Shown here piece by piece: positions 13,341 through 25,000 of a DNA stretch of 64,000 bases. The DNA comes from Chrysopilus asiliformis (taxonomy: Eukaryota; Arthropoda; Insecta; Diptera; Rhagionidae). The translations under genes and the position numbers were made by a program. The stretch's first letter is position 1, and each line of letters begins with the position of its first letter. The notes beneath the pieces are model-generated. The model was not told the DNA's origin and searched no databases. It saw only the letters and a program-made list of their open reading frames with translations. Location of the stretch: contig OZ035960.1 of NCBI GenBank assembly GCA_964034945.1, forward strand, positions 48,215,002 to 48,279,001, read 5' to 3'.

Positions 13341-13371
13341 CTTTGACACCTGCCAAATAGCTATCGCTTTA

Positions 13372-13945
13372 CCCCACGACTCCATTAGACTTCACGAAAA
13401 AATCTAATGGAGACTCAAAAAATCTTGCATCATGATTTAAATCTCCGTACTATCATGATTTTTTCGGCTGCTGAAAAGTAGGATTTTTTTTTGACATTTG
13501 TTCAGTCAAATTAGCTGATTTCTAGTTGGCTGCCCTGATTACCTCCTGGTTGACATTTCTAAGTACGCTATGGAGACACAATAAAAATGAAAAATCATGA
13601 CTGAAAATGTCCACGCGCTGATTTGGAGTCGTGGGGTTACATACTTTTATCTCGCTTTTATTTCTGATACACCCCACGACTCCATTGGACTTTTGAAAAT
13701 CATAATTTTTCCCCCACTCCATATTTTGGTGAATAGTGAATAGTGAAAAAAGCGCGTGGGCTTTTTCAGTCATGATTTTTCATATTTATCGTGTCTCCAC
13801 AACATGCTTAGAAATGTCAACCAGGAGGAGGTAACCAGGGCGGCCAACTAGAAATCAGCCAATTTGAACTGAACAAATGTCAAAAAAAATCCTACTTTTC
13901 GGTAGCCGAAAAAATCATGACAGTAAGGAGATTTAAATCATGATT
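13372..13945. repeat. Foldback element with nested inverted repeats
   Basis: About 190 bases at 13428-13618 are repeated in inverted orientation at 13757-13943 (shared TGACATTTCTAAG and GATTTAAATC words). The motif CCCCACGACTCCATT occurs at 13373 and 13673 and inverted near 13625, so a second hairpin sits in the loop. Any open frame here is a by-product. Confidence 0.7.
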
Positions 13946-13959
13946 CGAATTATGTTCAT

Positions 13960-14165
13960 CTATCGCAGAATAAATTCACTTAGCAAAAGTTATCAAAATT
14001 TTAATTTATTTAGGCGATTTTGTATTAGCCAATTACGGTTCCTGCATCTTTTTGGAAAAATCTTTAGAGTTTTGTATCGTAATGTAAACAGATGTGAAAC
14101 TCGAATTTAGTGTCACAGAAAAAAAATTCACGGAATAACGTATCAGATGTAAACGACGCTAAAGA
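13960..14165 (-). repeat. MITE family F copy, truncated
   Basis: CACTTAGCAAAAGT and the tip AGATGTAAACGACGCT correspond to the MITEs at 38615-38906 and 28742-29762. Confidence 0.5.
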
Positions 14166-14476
14166 ACTTGATTACAGGGGTTGAGTGAGTCCCGTTAAAG
14201 TGCAAACCTTCCGGCGAGATTCGAGCTGGGAACGAGAGACGAAATTATTTGGAGTTCAACATCTTGGCTTTGTTCAAACAAAGTTTTGGCAAATTACCAC
14301 TGATTTATTTTTCTTCTCGAGGAAAATGCTACAAAGGAGGGGTTGAAAATTCGCGTAATGTGGTAGGTCATGCATGGGCGAACAAAAAGTTTAACAAAAC
14401 ATTTTAAAATTATATATTTATGAATATTTATTAAAATTATTATTATTCATCGTAATATTGTTAATAATTTAAATCA

Positions 14477-14959
14477 CTATTTTGGTTCTGATTGTCTAAT
14501 TTTGACTGTAATAATAAAGTGATTTAATAAAACATTATTTTCTCCACGCTGATCAGAAAATGCAGCATGAACAAAGGCCACAAATCCAACATTTGCCCAT
14601 CTACCCAGAAAATTTGGTAAAAAATCAGACGACACAACAAAGTCTTTAAGGAAATAATGGCCAGCTTTTAACGGACATTGCATAAAAATATTGGTTTTTT
14701 TGATTGCCTCTTTTAATGCAAATTTACTGATGATATTGCTTGATTCCGACGCTTCACATGTCCTTTGTTTGGCTCCAATGGTAGTTAGCTTTCGTTTATG
14801 AAATATCAAGCTGGCATTAAACGAAATCGCAGGATCCGAAAGATCAATTTCTGATACACAATTTACGCTTAAAATTTGTTTCTGTTTTATAGTGAAATTA
14901 CATTTTGAGTATGGAGTGTTTTCCACCTTCATTGAAATATATTCCATCCACCATCTTCC
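14477..14959 (-). CDS. DUF1091-family secreted protein, copy 1 (main exon)
   Basis: The main exon encodes GRWWMEYISMKVENTPYSKC and continues to a C-terminal stop after QSEPK. It has the DUF1091 hallmark CPLKAGHYFLKD followed by LPNFLGRW. Family members in flies are small secreted proteins of largely unknown function with an ML-like beta fold. The acceptor (TTTTTAG before GGA) is the same as in copy 2, so a signal-peptide exon should lie upstream. A candidate is the frame ending at 15193 (MYRPFFLLFTELMNINL, then a weak GTTTTA donor). The paralogue is 19591-20188, divergently oriented. The frame is intact. Confidence 0.75.
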   Translation of the reverse strand, partial: GRWWMEYISMKVENTPYSKCNFTIKQKQILSVNCVSEIDLSDPAISFNASLIFHKRKLTTIGAKQRTCEASESSNIISKFALKEAIKKTNIFMQCPLKAGHYFLKDFVVSSDFLPNFLGRWANVGFVAFVHAAFSDQRGENNVLLNHFIITVKIRQSEPK

Positions 14960-15279
14960 CTAAAAAGAAATTTAGTTTTATCTTATAAAGTTGTGTCTTT
15001 TGTGAAATTCAATACTTGAGCCGAAATTAAAATACTCAAAATTACTGTGAGATGAAATTTTTTGACCAACATTTGGATTGATTTTGCATTCAACTGCGAA
15101 ATTATTGAAAGCTCTCGCAGAATTTGGTAAAACCAAATTGATATTCATGAGTTCGGTAAATAACAAAAAAAACGGTCGATACATTGATATCAATTCGGCA
15201 ATTTTCTAATAACAGTAATTATTGTAATACAACAAAAAAGTGTTTATCATTTTGAAGTTCTGAAGGTTATAGCCATTAA

Positions 15280-15980
15280 TTTTGCCTAAAAAACATTTCT
15301 CAAACACGACTGAGTCGATTGGAACATTATTACAAAAATGGCTTTCTGTACGTTAGTCTGTGTACAAAATTGCTCAAAAATTACTGGAGCTAGAGCCATT
15401 AACTTTCACAGGTATGTTTGGTGCTAGAATGGGATTATCGTATCAACTTTTGGTGGAAATCCGTCGACCTGGAGTAGCCAAAATGATGGCATTTTAAAAA
15501 TCAAAATTTCGTTTTTCGCGATTTACTCCGAAACTGCGCGTGTTTGAGTAGTCTTATGTGTTATAATACTGGAAGACAATAAAATTGCCTACATCTGTTT
15601 ATAGAACTGGATATCTCAAATCGTTATCGAGATATACCGTTATTTATAAAAATCAGTTTTTTTGCGAGTTTCTCAAAAACTAATGGGTTTTTGATGGTTC
15701 AATGTATGAGATGAATTGATAATATTTCCCACGGTTTTGTCTTTCACCGTTATGAGTTAGATTTTACCATTATTGAGATATTTTCATTAAAAGGTAAAAA
15801 TTTTTGCGGATTCCTTTCCAAACTAACGGTGTTACGATGAAACATAACGAAATAACTTTTGAACCAGTGCATCTTACGATTTGATTCGTACCATTTTTGA
15901 AAGGTCTGCTCCTCTACTTCCGTCAAACACCTATATACTACTGGACAGAGTATTCGAGCCAAAAAATAGCACGGCAAAAA
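15280..15980. repeat. Dispersed repeat family Z
   Basis: Degenerate but clear similarity to 9610-10200 and, inverted, to 50690-50890 (shared words GAGTCGATTGGA, TTTCTGT...GTCTGTGTAC and TTTTGCCTAAAAAACATTTC). There is no conserved reading frame, and the minus-strand open frame at 15750-15977 is incidental. Confidence 0.5.
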
Positions 15981-16312
15981 TTTGACTTGGGGATCCAGTA
16001 GCCCCCAATATAATTGTACTCGTAAACATTTTGCGTTACATCATGAAATTGATCAATTTACTTGCAGTCATGTTAGTCTTTACTTGCTAAATCTAGTATG
16101 TGCATTTATTTCTTGAAAAACTCGAAAAAAAATCAGTGCAAAACGCAAATGTTACACCTTTAGACTTGAAAGTTAAAGTTGAGAGCCCCTGCAACAGCAC
16201 CCAGCTGTCATTTATGCCAAACACATATCTTGATCTTCCTTTATTTGACCGATCTCCTTATTTATCATACGAGAAATGAAAGTTTGCCAACTCGTGTCTT
16301 ATGTAAACGCCA

Positions 16313-16930
16313 TCTGATAGTATTTTGGCGCGAATTTATTTGATTGTGTCTCGAAATGAAGTTAAAAGTATAATAATAAGTTTGAAGCGCAATTTTAATA
16401 TTAAGTGCACTTAGAAAAAATAATTACAAGTGTAATTAGGTATTTTGTAAAATATTCTGTTTTCGAACAGTATTCACGTTCAGGATCATTTAAAACAATC
16501 GTTGAAAAGATATTAGAGGCCCACAAACATTACTTAAAAGTATAACTTCAGACAATACAGTCATTGAGTTATACATTTTAATATGTTTTAGTGGAAGTCT
16601 CTGGCTATAACATACTTAATCACTTCATAGGTACAAATACAAAAATTAGCGAAACAAAAATCAAATTATTAAAAATTCATCCAAAACCAAATTAATTTAG
16701 TGATTTCATTAATTTATTTTGAGAACATTTGATTAGAATCAATTAAACACGGCCTTTGATATAGACGTGTACAAACTCCATTTGACATTTTGAATGCGGA
16801 ATATTTCAGTAACCATTCATCATAACCTCAAACATCAACGAATGATTTGGTTAGTTGTCAACCCTATTTGTTCAAACAAGGTTGGTAACACATCCCTATT
16901 TACTCGTACAAGGTTGGCAATCATATCACA
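16313..16930 (+). repeat. Left arm of 620-base inverted repeat
   Basis: 618 bases, starting at TCTGATAGTATTTTGGCGCG, are repeated in inverted orientation at 20562-21187 with high similarity over the whole length. The outer boundary is abrupt. No obvious target-site duplication is seen. Confidence 0.85.
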
Positions 16931-17739
16931 TAAAAATTGTCAATTTTTGCATCGTCCTTCAATTGAGCAATAATTTTTTATGTAAATCTGGAATAATGAA
17001 GTTACTTTTTCATTTCTTATATTCTTAACTAATAGTTGCCTACTTACTTTAAGAAAAAGTTAATGCAAAATCATAATTTTTACAAGTTATTTGGATGGAT
17101 ATTTCTCCAATTTATGAAAATTTGTTGAGGGTACGAAAATACTTGTTTCATAGCATGTAAAAACCTAAATTAAAGTGTTACAAAAAAAAAGTTTTTTTGT
17201 AACTCTTAAAGGTGTCAAACTTGTGGCCCGTGGGCCGCATGCAGTCCGCAGTGAGATTTTTGCTGGTCGCGCCCCTTATAACTGCAGGCAGCAAAAAGTT
17301 AATAATAGTTTCAAAGTTTAATTTTTGAAATTTCTAATTAATGATGCACCACAACTTAAAGATATATATTTAGATCCGTGAAATAAAAAATATCACTTTG
17401 TTTAAAAATTGTAGCGTCCAGAGTAGATTTTTCAAAAAAACTTCACCTGCGGCAGATTACTTCTTCTTATGTTTTGATAGTATGTAAATTTTTAAGACAA
17501 ATTTCAATGCTAATAGTCAAGATCTCCTATCGTACTGTTTTGCAATGGGGCTTGCGGTTTCTCGTAGAAAATTCAATTTGATCCATGGCTCTCATTTAGT
17601 TATACTATTATATCTGTGGCAAAAAGACAAAATATCTTAAGTCGATTTTTAGGCGAACCCAAAGTGCTCGGTATTTGAATTTCCAATGGCGGAAGCGGGA
17701 TCGAAAACGGTTCAGTGGATCCGAAGATAGGAGAGGGGG
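16931..17739. other. Spacer inside inverted-repeat segment, with a hAT-like tip
   Basis: No gene. GGTGTCAAACTTGTGGCCCG at 17210 resembles the end of hAT-type elements; the other end was not located. Confidence 0.3.
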
Positions 17740-18235
17740 AGCATCGCATACATATTAAAGTTTAATGAATCAATTCAACTGAAAATGTAAATTTTCGTTC
17801 CGATAAATACAAGATCAACTTGAATTTAATACTACTGTCACGGTGCCTAAATGTGTGACGAATTTTTTGAACAGCCCCAAATTTAAAATGACTTTTCTGT
17901 CGTAACAGCTGACATTTCAATCTTCACTAGACGTAACTTGCAGACATATTTTGTCCGAGCATTTTTGTCCAAAATTTCAAAAAAAAAACTGTCAAATGCC
18001 AGGTCATGAAAAAAATTACAATAATTGATCTTTAATCGATCAGAAATTCAAGGCCCAACCATAGCAATTAAAAACATAAGAAAAGCTACAATTGCCAGGG
18101 CCAATTGTCAAATACTATATATACAAAATGTTTATTAAAAAAAATTTGTTTGAAAAAGCTTTTATTTTAAAAAATGTACTAAATTTTAAGGGCACGCCAT
18201 GCACTAAATTTTAAGGGCACGTCGTTATTTATATA

Positions 18236-19162
18236 AAGGGTGATCTAATAAGAGCTTCCTATTTTTTTTTAAATAAAATACATAGTGATTAATATATTGA
18301 GGAAAATCTTTATTTAAGTTGTTAGTTTGGTTCATGCCATTTAATGTTTAAAGATCATTTCCTTCAAATGTTGCCCACGACTAACTCTTAAATGGTTCAT
18401 TCTGTGGGTCCAATTTTGAACCACTCTTTCAAGCATATCGGTCGGTATTCCGCGAATAGCACGGGTTATGTTTGCTTCCAAAGCTGTAATCGTTCCGGGT
18501 TTATCGACGTAAACAAAAGATTTCACATATCCCCACAGAAAGTAATCCAATGGTGTCAGATCACATGATCTCGGTGGCCAATTAACATTTCTTGAGATGA
18601 TGTTTCCATCGAACATTTCCCTCAATAAAGCGATTGTATCGTTAGCTGTATGACATGTAGCGCCATCCTGTTGAACCCATAAGTCAGCTACAACAACAAA
18701 CAACAACAACATTTTTGGCAACAAAAATTCATTGATCATTGCTCTCTAGCGATGCCCAAACCTTGAAAACGGCGACAAATTGATTGATCACGGTCTTCAC
18801 GAACACTCTCTGCTACTACAGCAATATTCTCATTACTACGGGCTGTACGCACTCTGGTTGAGGGATAAATGTCTAATAGTGTAAAATTAGTTCGAAATTT
18901 GGTGATGGTTTCACGAATAGTGCGTTCAGTGGGACGACTATGACGACCAAAGTGTGGACGAAGAGCTCTATAACAATTCCTAACTGAGCACTGATTTTGG
19001 AAATAAGTTTCCACAATTAGTAAACGTTGTTCACACGTAAGTCTATTCATGATGAAATGACACTGAATACTGAACACAAATGTCATATAGACAAGCCAGT
19101 TGACACATAAGAACTGTCAAGACAACCCTATTGGAAAAAGTACCTGCAATTGGATCACCCTT
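18236..19162 (-). mobile_element. Internally deleted mariner/Tc1-superfamily element
   Basis: The inverted ends read AAGGGTGATC(T/C)AAT, flanked on both sides by the TA target duplication (18234-18235 and 19163-19164). The 927 bases enclose a broken transposase gene on the minus strand. Confidence 0.85.
18341..19086 (-). pseudogene. Mariner-like transposase, central part missing
   Basis: The N-terminal frame (19086-18736) has a helix-turn-helix (LTCEQRLLIVETYFQNQCSV) of the DUF4817 kind. The C-terminal frame (18739-18341) starts with chance residues, then runs from WVQQDGATCH (second catalytic Asp) through WPPRSCDLTPLDYFLWG. The region between, including the first catalytic Asp, is deleted and the two parts are in different frames, so no active enzyme can be made. 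Compare the older relic at 12850-13340. Confidence 0.85.
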
Positions 19163-19590
19163 TATAATAGAGACTTAAAATTGATAAATTTACATTTTAA
19201 ATTTTGGGCTGTCCATAAATCTCGTCATTCATTTAAGCACCGTGACAGTGATATTAAATTCAAGTTGACCTTGTACTCAGGATTCTTCATTTATCGGAAC
19301 TAAAATGTACATTTTAGTTGAATTAATTCATTAAACTTTAATATGTATGCGATGCTCTGGTAGATATTCTGTGATACATCGCTTGAAAGTTTTTAATACT
19401 GTAATTTGTTTAGCAATTAAATTTAGTACCTACGTGTAATTTTTCTAATAACACATTTTAGTAATGTTACGTGAAAATATCCATTATCTAAGTTTCAAAG
19501 AATTCGTCTATAATTTTCACAGAATTCGTCTATAAAAAATCGCAGATAATTCAAAAAAAATCGCAGTGGTATAAAATTCATACATAAAAG

Positions 19591-20188
19591 ATGGTGAAAA
19601 AAATTTGCATTCTAATAATTTTAAATTTATTAATTTTGGCCAAAGTATTGAACTTCGAAAACCATAATATTTTTTAAAAATTAAAGTTTATTTTAATTTA
19701 AGGGAAAATGGTGGATGGAATATATTTCAATGACAGTGGAAAATGTTTCACCGTATTCAAAATGCAATTTCACTATAAAACAGAAGAAAATTTTAAGCGT
19801 CGATTGTATAACGGAAATTGATCTTTTGGATCCTGTGATCTCTTTTAATGCCACCGTAATGCTTCATAATCGAAAGGTCACAACTATGGGAGCCCAAAAA
19901 AGATCCTGTGATGGGTCTGAATCCAGCAATGTCCTAACAAAACTGGCATTACAAGAAGCAATCAATAAATCAAACATCTTTATGAAATGTCCATTAAAAG
20001 CTGGCTATTATTTTCTTAAAGATTTATCAGTGTCATCAGAATATTTACCTAATTCCTTGGGTAGATGGGCGAGTGATGCCTTTATTATTTTGATTCATGC
20101 TGCCTTCTCCGATCATCATGGAAATGACGATATTTTATTGAATCATTATATTACAAAGGTCAAAATTCAACATCCGCAACCAAAATGA
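19591..20188 (+). CDS. DUF1091-family secreted protein, copy 2
   Basis: Two exons: 19591-19644 encodes a signal peptide (MVKKICILIILNLLILAK), then a 58-base intron (GTATTG...TTTAAG), then 19703-20188. The joined protein has 179 residues. The mature part starts GKWWMEYISM and has conserved Cys, the family hallmark CPLKAGYYFLKD, and LPNSLGRWA. It is probably secreted; its role is unknown. It is a close paralogue of 14477-14959. Unlike that copy, it lies between the arms of the 620-base inverted repeat and 230 bases from the nested MITE. A candidate AATAAA follows near 20404. No frame damage. Confidence 0.82.
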
Positions 20189-20561
20189 TTGGAATTTACT
20201 ATGCGAGCTAAGCTATATGTTATGGCTTGGAGTTTTCAATTTTCTTTGATCAATTTAATTTGGGTTTGGTGATTTTTATGCAAGTTATTAAAATTTATGC
20301 ACTTTTGAGATGTTAAAACAATGTTGTTGAATTTTAATATATTGGACACGGAATTAAAAACAATGAGCTTATCGGTGTGGTTCGATAATCTTTTATAATT
20401 AAAAATAAATTTTTTCTACGCAAAAATCGTGTTTTCAATTGATTGGAACTAGATTTGTGACGTGGTAAAAGAAGTATTTATTATACAATGGAAGTATAAT
20501 CTCTCATAATACGCTAAAATAGCGCGAAACACTTTCTATTGGAACACTTTCTATTGGATCC

Positions 20562-21187
20562 TGTGATATGATTACCAGCCTTGTATGAGTAAATAGAGAT
20601 GCGTTACCAATCTTGTTTGAACAAATAGGGTTGACAACTAACCAAATCATTTGTTGATATTTGAGGTTATGTTGAATAGTTCCTGAAATATTTCACATTC
20701 AAAATGCCAAATGTGGTGTTATGTCTATATCAAAGGCCGTGTTTAATTGATTCTAATTAAAGGTTTTCAAAATAAATTAATGAAATCACTAAATTAAATT
20801 GGTTTTGGATGAATTTTTAATAATTTGATATTTGTTTCGCTAATTTTTGTATTTGTACCTATGAAGTGATTAAGTATGTTATAGGCAGAGACTTCCACTA
20901 AAACATATTAAAATGTATAACTCAATGACTGTATTGTCTGAAGTTATACATTTAAATAATTTTTGTGGGCCTCTCTGTTTATAATATCTTTTCAACGATT
21001 GTTTTAAATGATCCTGAACAGTATTCACATAAAACGAAAACAGAATATTTTACAAAATACCTAATTACACTTGTAATTATGTTTTCTAAGTACACTTAAT
21101 ATTAAAATTGCGCTTCAAACTTATTATTATACTTTTAACTTCATTTCGCGACACAATCAAATAAATTCGCGCCAAAATACTATCAGA
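20562..21187 (-). repeat. Right arm of 620-base inverted repeat
   Basis: Reverse complement of 16313-16930, of nearly equal length. It ends abruptly at CGCGCCAAAATACTATCAGA. Confidence 0.85.
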
Positions 21188-21396
21188 AGTCAATCAGATG
21201 AGGGAAAGTGAGTCAGAATTGGATTTCAGGATTTGACTCTGATAGACAAACAGACAGACACGAAGGCAAGCTAAATAAAAGCTTTCAAAAAAATCCATTT
21301 GTATAGGAGAGGGGAGGAGTGGTCCGATTGAATTTGATATATGGAACGGTTATCAGCATTTCGAGAAAATTGCAAAAATCTGTTTCGTTTGTATAA

Positions 21397-21538
21397 GGCC
21401 TATGTTACACACGGCAACTTTAAGCGGCGACTTTTCTTAAGTATGGGCGAGAGAAGTGAGGGAAGCGGTGGTCCCTCACTTCTCTCGCCTATACTTAAGA
21501 AAAGTCGCCGCTTAAAGGTGCCGTGTGTAACATTGGCC
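21397..21538. mobile_element. Near-perfect palindromic MITE, TAA target duplication
   Basis: 142 bases: GGCCTATGTTACACACGGCA at the left is mirrored at the right, and the arms of about 65 bases pair almost completely. TAA is duplicated at 21394-21396 and 21539-21541, as in PIF/Harbinger-type MITEs. 21200-21300 and 21540-21700 hold dispersed-repeat fragments with GACAGACAGAC words. Confidence 0.85.
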
Positions 21539-22055
21539 TAAGGGAGGGGGGAAGGAATGGTCCAGCTCAACGAGTTCTCGAGTTATTTACGATACGTAAA
21601 ACTGACAGACCAACAGACAGACAGATGCACGGACATTCTTATAATTTTTCCTAAAACGGATTCCGTACTGATCGGAAAGTATCTATCTGCCCCTTTTCTC
21701 GACTCGGTCTCCGTCAATACTTTCCTTTTATACTTTCCTTCAACACTTTCCGCTAGTGCGTAACGTTACGAAAACGTTTGCATCCCTGGTATTTTGTAAA
21801 CAAAAGAACATGTTGATCGTCAATCGAATGCCTTCATCAACATCGCATGCTGTTTACACCACCAACAGTTGACAATCCACGTGTTTTTGTCTGTGCGGTA
21901 GGAATATCATATTTATGTAACAGTTCGTTTGTGAGCAAAAAAAAACAAAAACTATTAAAGGATTATCAAATTTATTGTAATAATATTTCTGTTAAAATTT
22001 TATATTTTTATTAAATTAACTTATTTAGACGTCAGAATAATTTTTCAAATATCTG

Positions 22056-25000
22056 TTAAGCTTTTACCAGATTTGAAGAAACCGCAAATAGGTTTTGTTT
22101 GTCTCTTGGATTCATGATTGAATCGACTGGACAGTCAAAAACTGTTGGGAAATATTGTGAATTTTTAAAAACTGAATTAATTCGAAATTTTTCTGGCAAT
22201 CGGCTATTTTCAATTATTTTAATCGCTGTCTCAGCACTTGAACCTTTTTTACGGCATTGTTCTTGAGCAAAAGTAAGAAAGAAAAGTTGAGATGGACTTA
22301 AATTTAGTAATGGTAAAATTTCAACGGTACTCTCATCGGGTTTTTGATGTCTATAACTCTTATATGCCATATCAATGCCAATCTCATCCGTAAATTGATC
22401 TGCAGCGGTCAGCTCAAGATCCTTAAAAATTGTTTAAGTACTTTAGATATAACTTTGAAATCGAAAAATATAGTGAAACTTGTATAAGCTGAACTCGCAA
22501 GAGGCCAGGAAATTTGTCCAGTTGACACGGGTTTGTAAATCAATTCACGATATTTTGAAAGATGTTCGTTTAACGTCCAGCCTAGACAGGTTTCACTGTA
22601 TTATATAAAATACTCACCTGAGCGTTAAAGTGCAAATTCCAAATATTTTGACTATTTACCAATTCCGAATCTTCTCGCAACGTTTTTATATAAAATTGAA
22701 ATTTATCATTTTGTTCCAATCCTGGCAGCATTATTTTAAGTTGTTCAGGTTCAAAAAACTTTGATATAGCTTTGGAAATTTCGAAATCGATTTTCGAAAA
22801 AACTTCGTAGATTTGAAGTGACCCTGAATATTTTGAAATTGCTCCAGGTGTCATCAAAATCATGTTCTTCTGCAAAATTGTTTGAAACTCTGTGTCCAAT
22901 GGATTCAAATGCGACAGCCATTTATATTTTTCATCAGTGTCTATTTTTTCGAAATTAATTCGACGGTCATTTCGTTTCAATGCAATAATATTCTCCATAA
23001 AATTGTCCGTTAAAATCAACTGTGGATAAAAAATATATATTTTTTAGAGCCGTGTGAACCAACGAAACTTAGCAACTTATGTTAAACTTAAAATGTTCAA
23101 GTTTCAACATTTTTAAGGTTTAGTACGCTGAATCCATCTTAAAATAATAATAGGGTCTTTTTTCAAAATTCATTAAGTTGGTTAGTTCAAATTCAACCTT
23201 TTGCATATGAAATTCACTATTTTGCAGATCGAATTTATCTTCTTGCATATCAAAGTACATTAAAATAATTCGCCATTTGACAAATTAAATTCGCGAAAAA
23301 AGATTTTACTTGGTATTTGTCATAAATTGGGTTTTCTGTGAAGATTGCCAGAGTTGTGATTAAAAGCAAAAATATATATTTGTATTTTTTTTAACTCGAC
23401 AAATCTTCACAAAAGGAAAAACTGCTGATTTTTATAGACGAATTGGATTTGTAAAATGCTGAATTTGATTTATACAATTGTCAGTTTGCGAAATAGTAAA
23501 TTGCTGTTGAATTTAAACGAAAAATCCTGTAAAAAGCTTTCCAATTTTTACCTTCTCATTACGGAATGAATAACTTTGTATATCGGTGAAATCATTTAAT
23601 AAAGTTGATATAATTTGAATTTCTTCCAATTTCTTTAACAGAATTTCTTTGTCAGTATCCATCAACCATTCAGCATTGTCTATCCATTGTCTGTACAAAT
23701 TTTTTAATAACCTGAAAAAAAAACCGGAAATAGAAAAAGTAGATTTTGTTAAGTAGGTACTTAGAATTACGGAAATTTATATTCAGCTGTTTCTTCGATT
23801 TTTTTAATACTTTTATTTTCAATGCTCATAGTTAACACATTCGCTGCAACATCGTCCATGCCGTGTGAAACTAATTTTAAGCAATAATTGGACTTCTCGC
23901 ATGGTTCTTTAGGTGGTAGCAATTCGGTGTAATAATCATGTGCAAGCATTGCAGTTAAAATCAATTTTATGTCACTAAAAATTAAAAAAAAAATAATGCA
24001 ATATTTTTGTATCGGAAAATCAATTTTCCCCGTCTTAAATTTTTGGCTAATCAAACATTTCCGTGACCTTTTCCATCCGGGAAATATTTTTTTCGAATTT
24101 TTAGAGGCTTGTTCTGAGTAGAAAAAATATTTCCGAGACCTTTTCAATCCGGGAAATCTTTTTTTCGAATTTTTAGAGACTTGTTCTGAGTAGGAAAAAT
24201 ACATACATATTTCCGCGACCTTTTCCACCCGTGAAATATTTTTTTAGAATTTTTAGAGGCTTATGCTGAGTAGGAAAAATATTTCCGCGACCTTTTCCAC
24301 CCGTGAAATATTTTTTTAGAATTTTTAGAGGCTTATTCTGAGTAGGAAAAATACTTCTGAAACCTTTTCCATCCGGGAAATTTTTTTTTTCGAATTTTTA
24401 GAGGCTTGTTTTGTTCTAAGTAGGAAAAATATTTCTGAGACCTTTTCCACCGGGCAAATATTTTTTTCGAGTTTTTAGAGGCTTGTTTTGAATAGCAAAA
24501 ATATTTCCGAGACCTTTTCCATCCGGTAAATATTTTTTTCCAATTTTTAGACGCTTGTTCTGAGTAGGAAAAATATTTCCGAAACCTTCTCTATCCGATA
24601 AATATTTTTTTCGGATTTTTATAGGTTTGTTCTGAGTAGGAAAAATATTTCCCAGACCTTTTTGCACCCGGGAAATTTTTTTTCGGATTTTTATAGGTTT
24701 GTTCTGAGTAGGAAAAATATTTCTCAGACCTTTTTGCACCCGGGAAATATTTTTTTCGGATTTTTAGAGGTTTGTTCTGAGTAGGAAAAATATTTCCCAG
24801 ACCTTTTCCACCCGGGAAATATTTTTTTCGTATTTTTAGCGGCCTGTTCTGAGTAGTAAAAATATTTCCGAGACCTTTTCCATCCGGGAAATCTTTTTTT
24901 TCGAGTTTTTAGAGGCTTGTTTTGAGTAGGAAAAATATTTCCGAGACCTTTTCCATCCGGGGAATATTTTTTTCGAATTTTTAGAGGCTTGTTCTGAGTA

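Larger units (their letters stand above)
17740..19356. mobile_element. MITE-like element with inverted ends of about 155 bases
   Basis: 17740-17893 is the reverse complement of 19197-19356 (tips AGCATCGCATAC and GTATGCGATGCT, shared word CACGGTG). The mariner-like element 18236-19162 is inserted between the arms, so the original element would be about 690 bases. It is nested within the larger inverted repeat. Confidence 0.7.
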
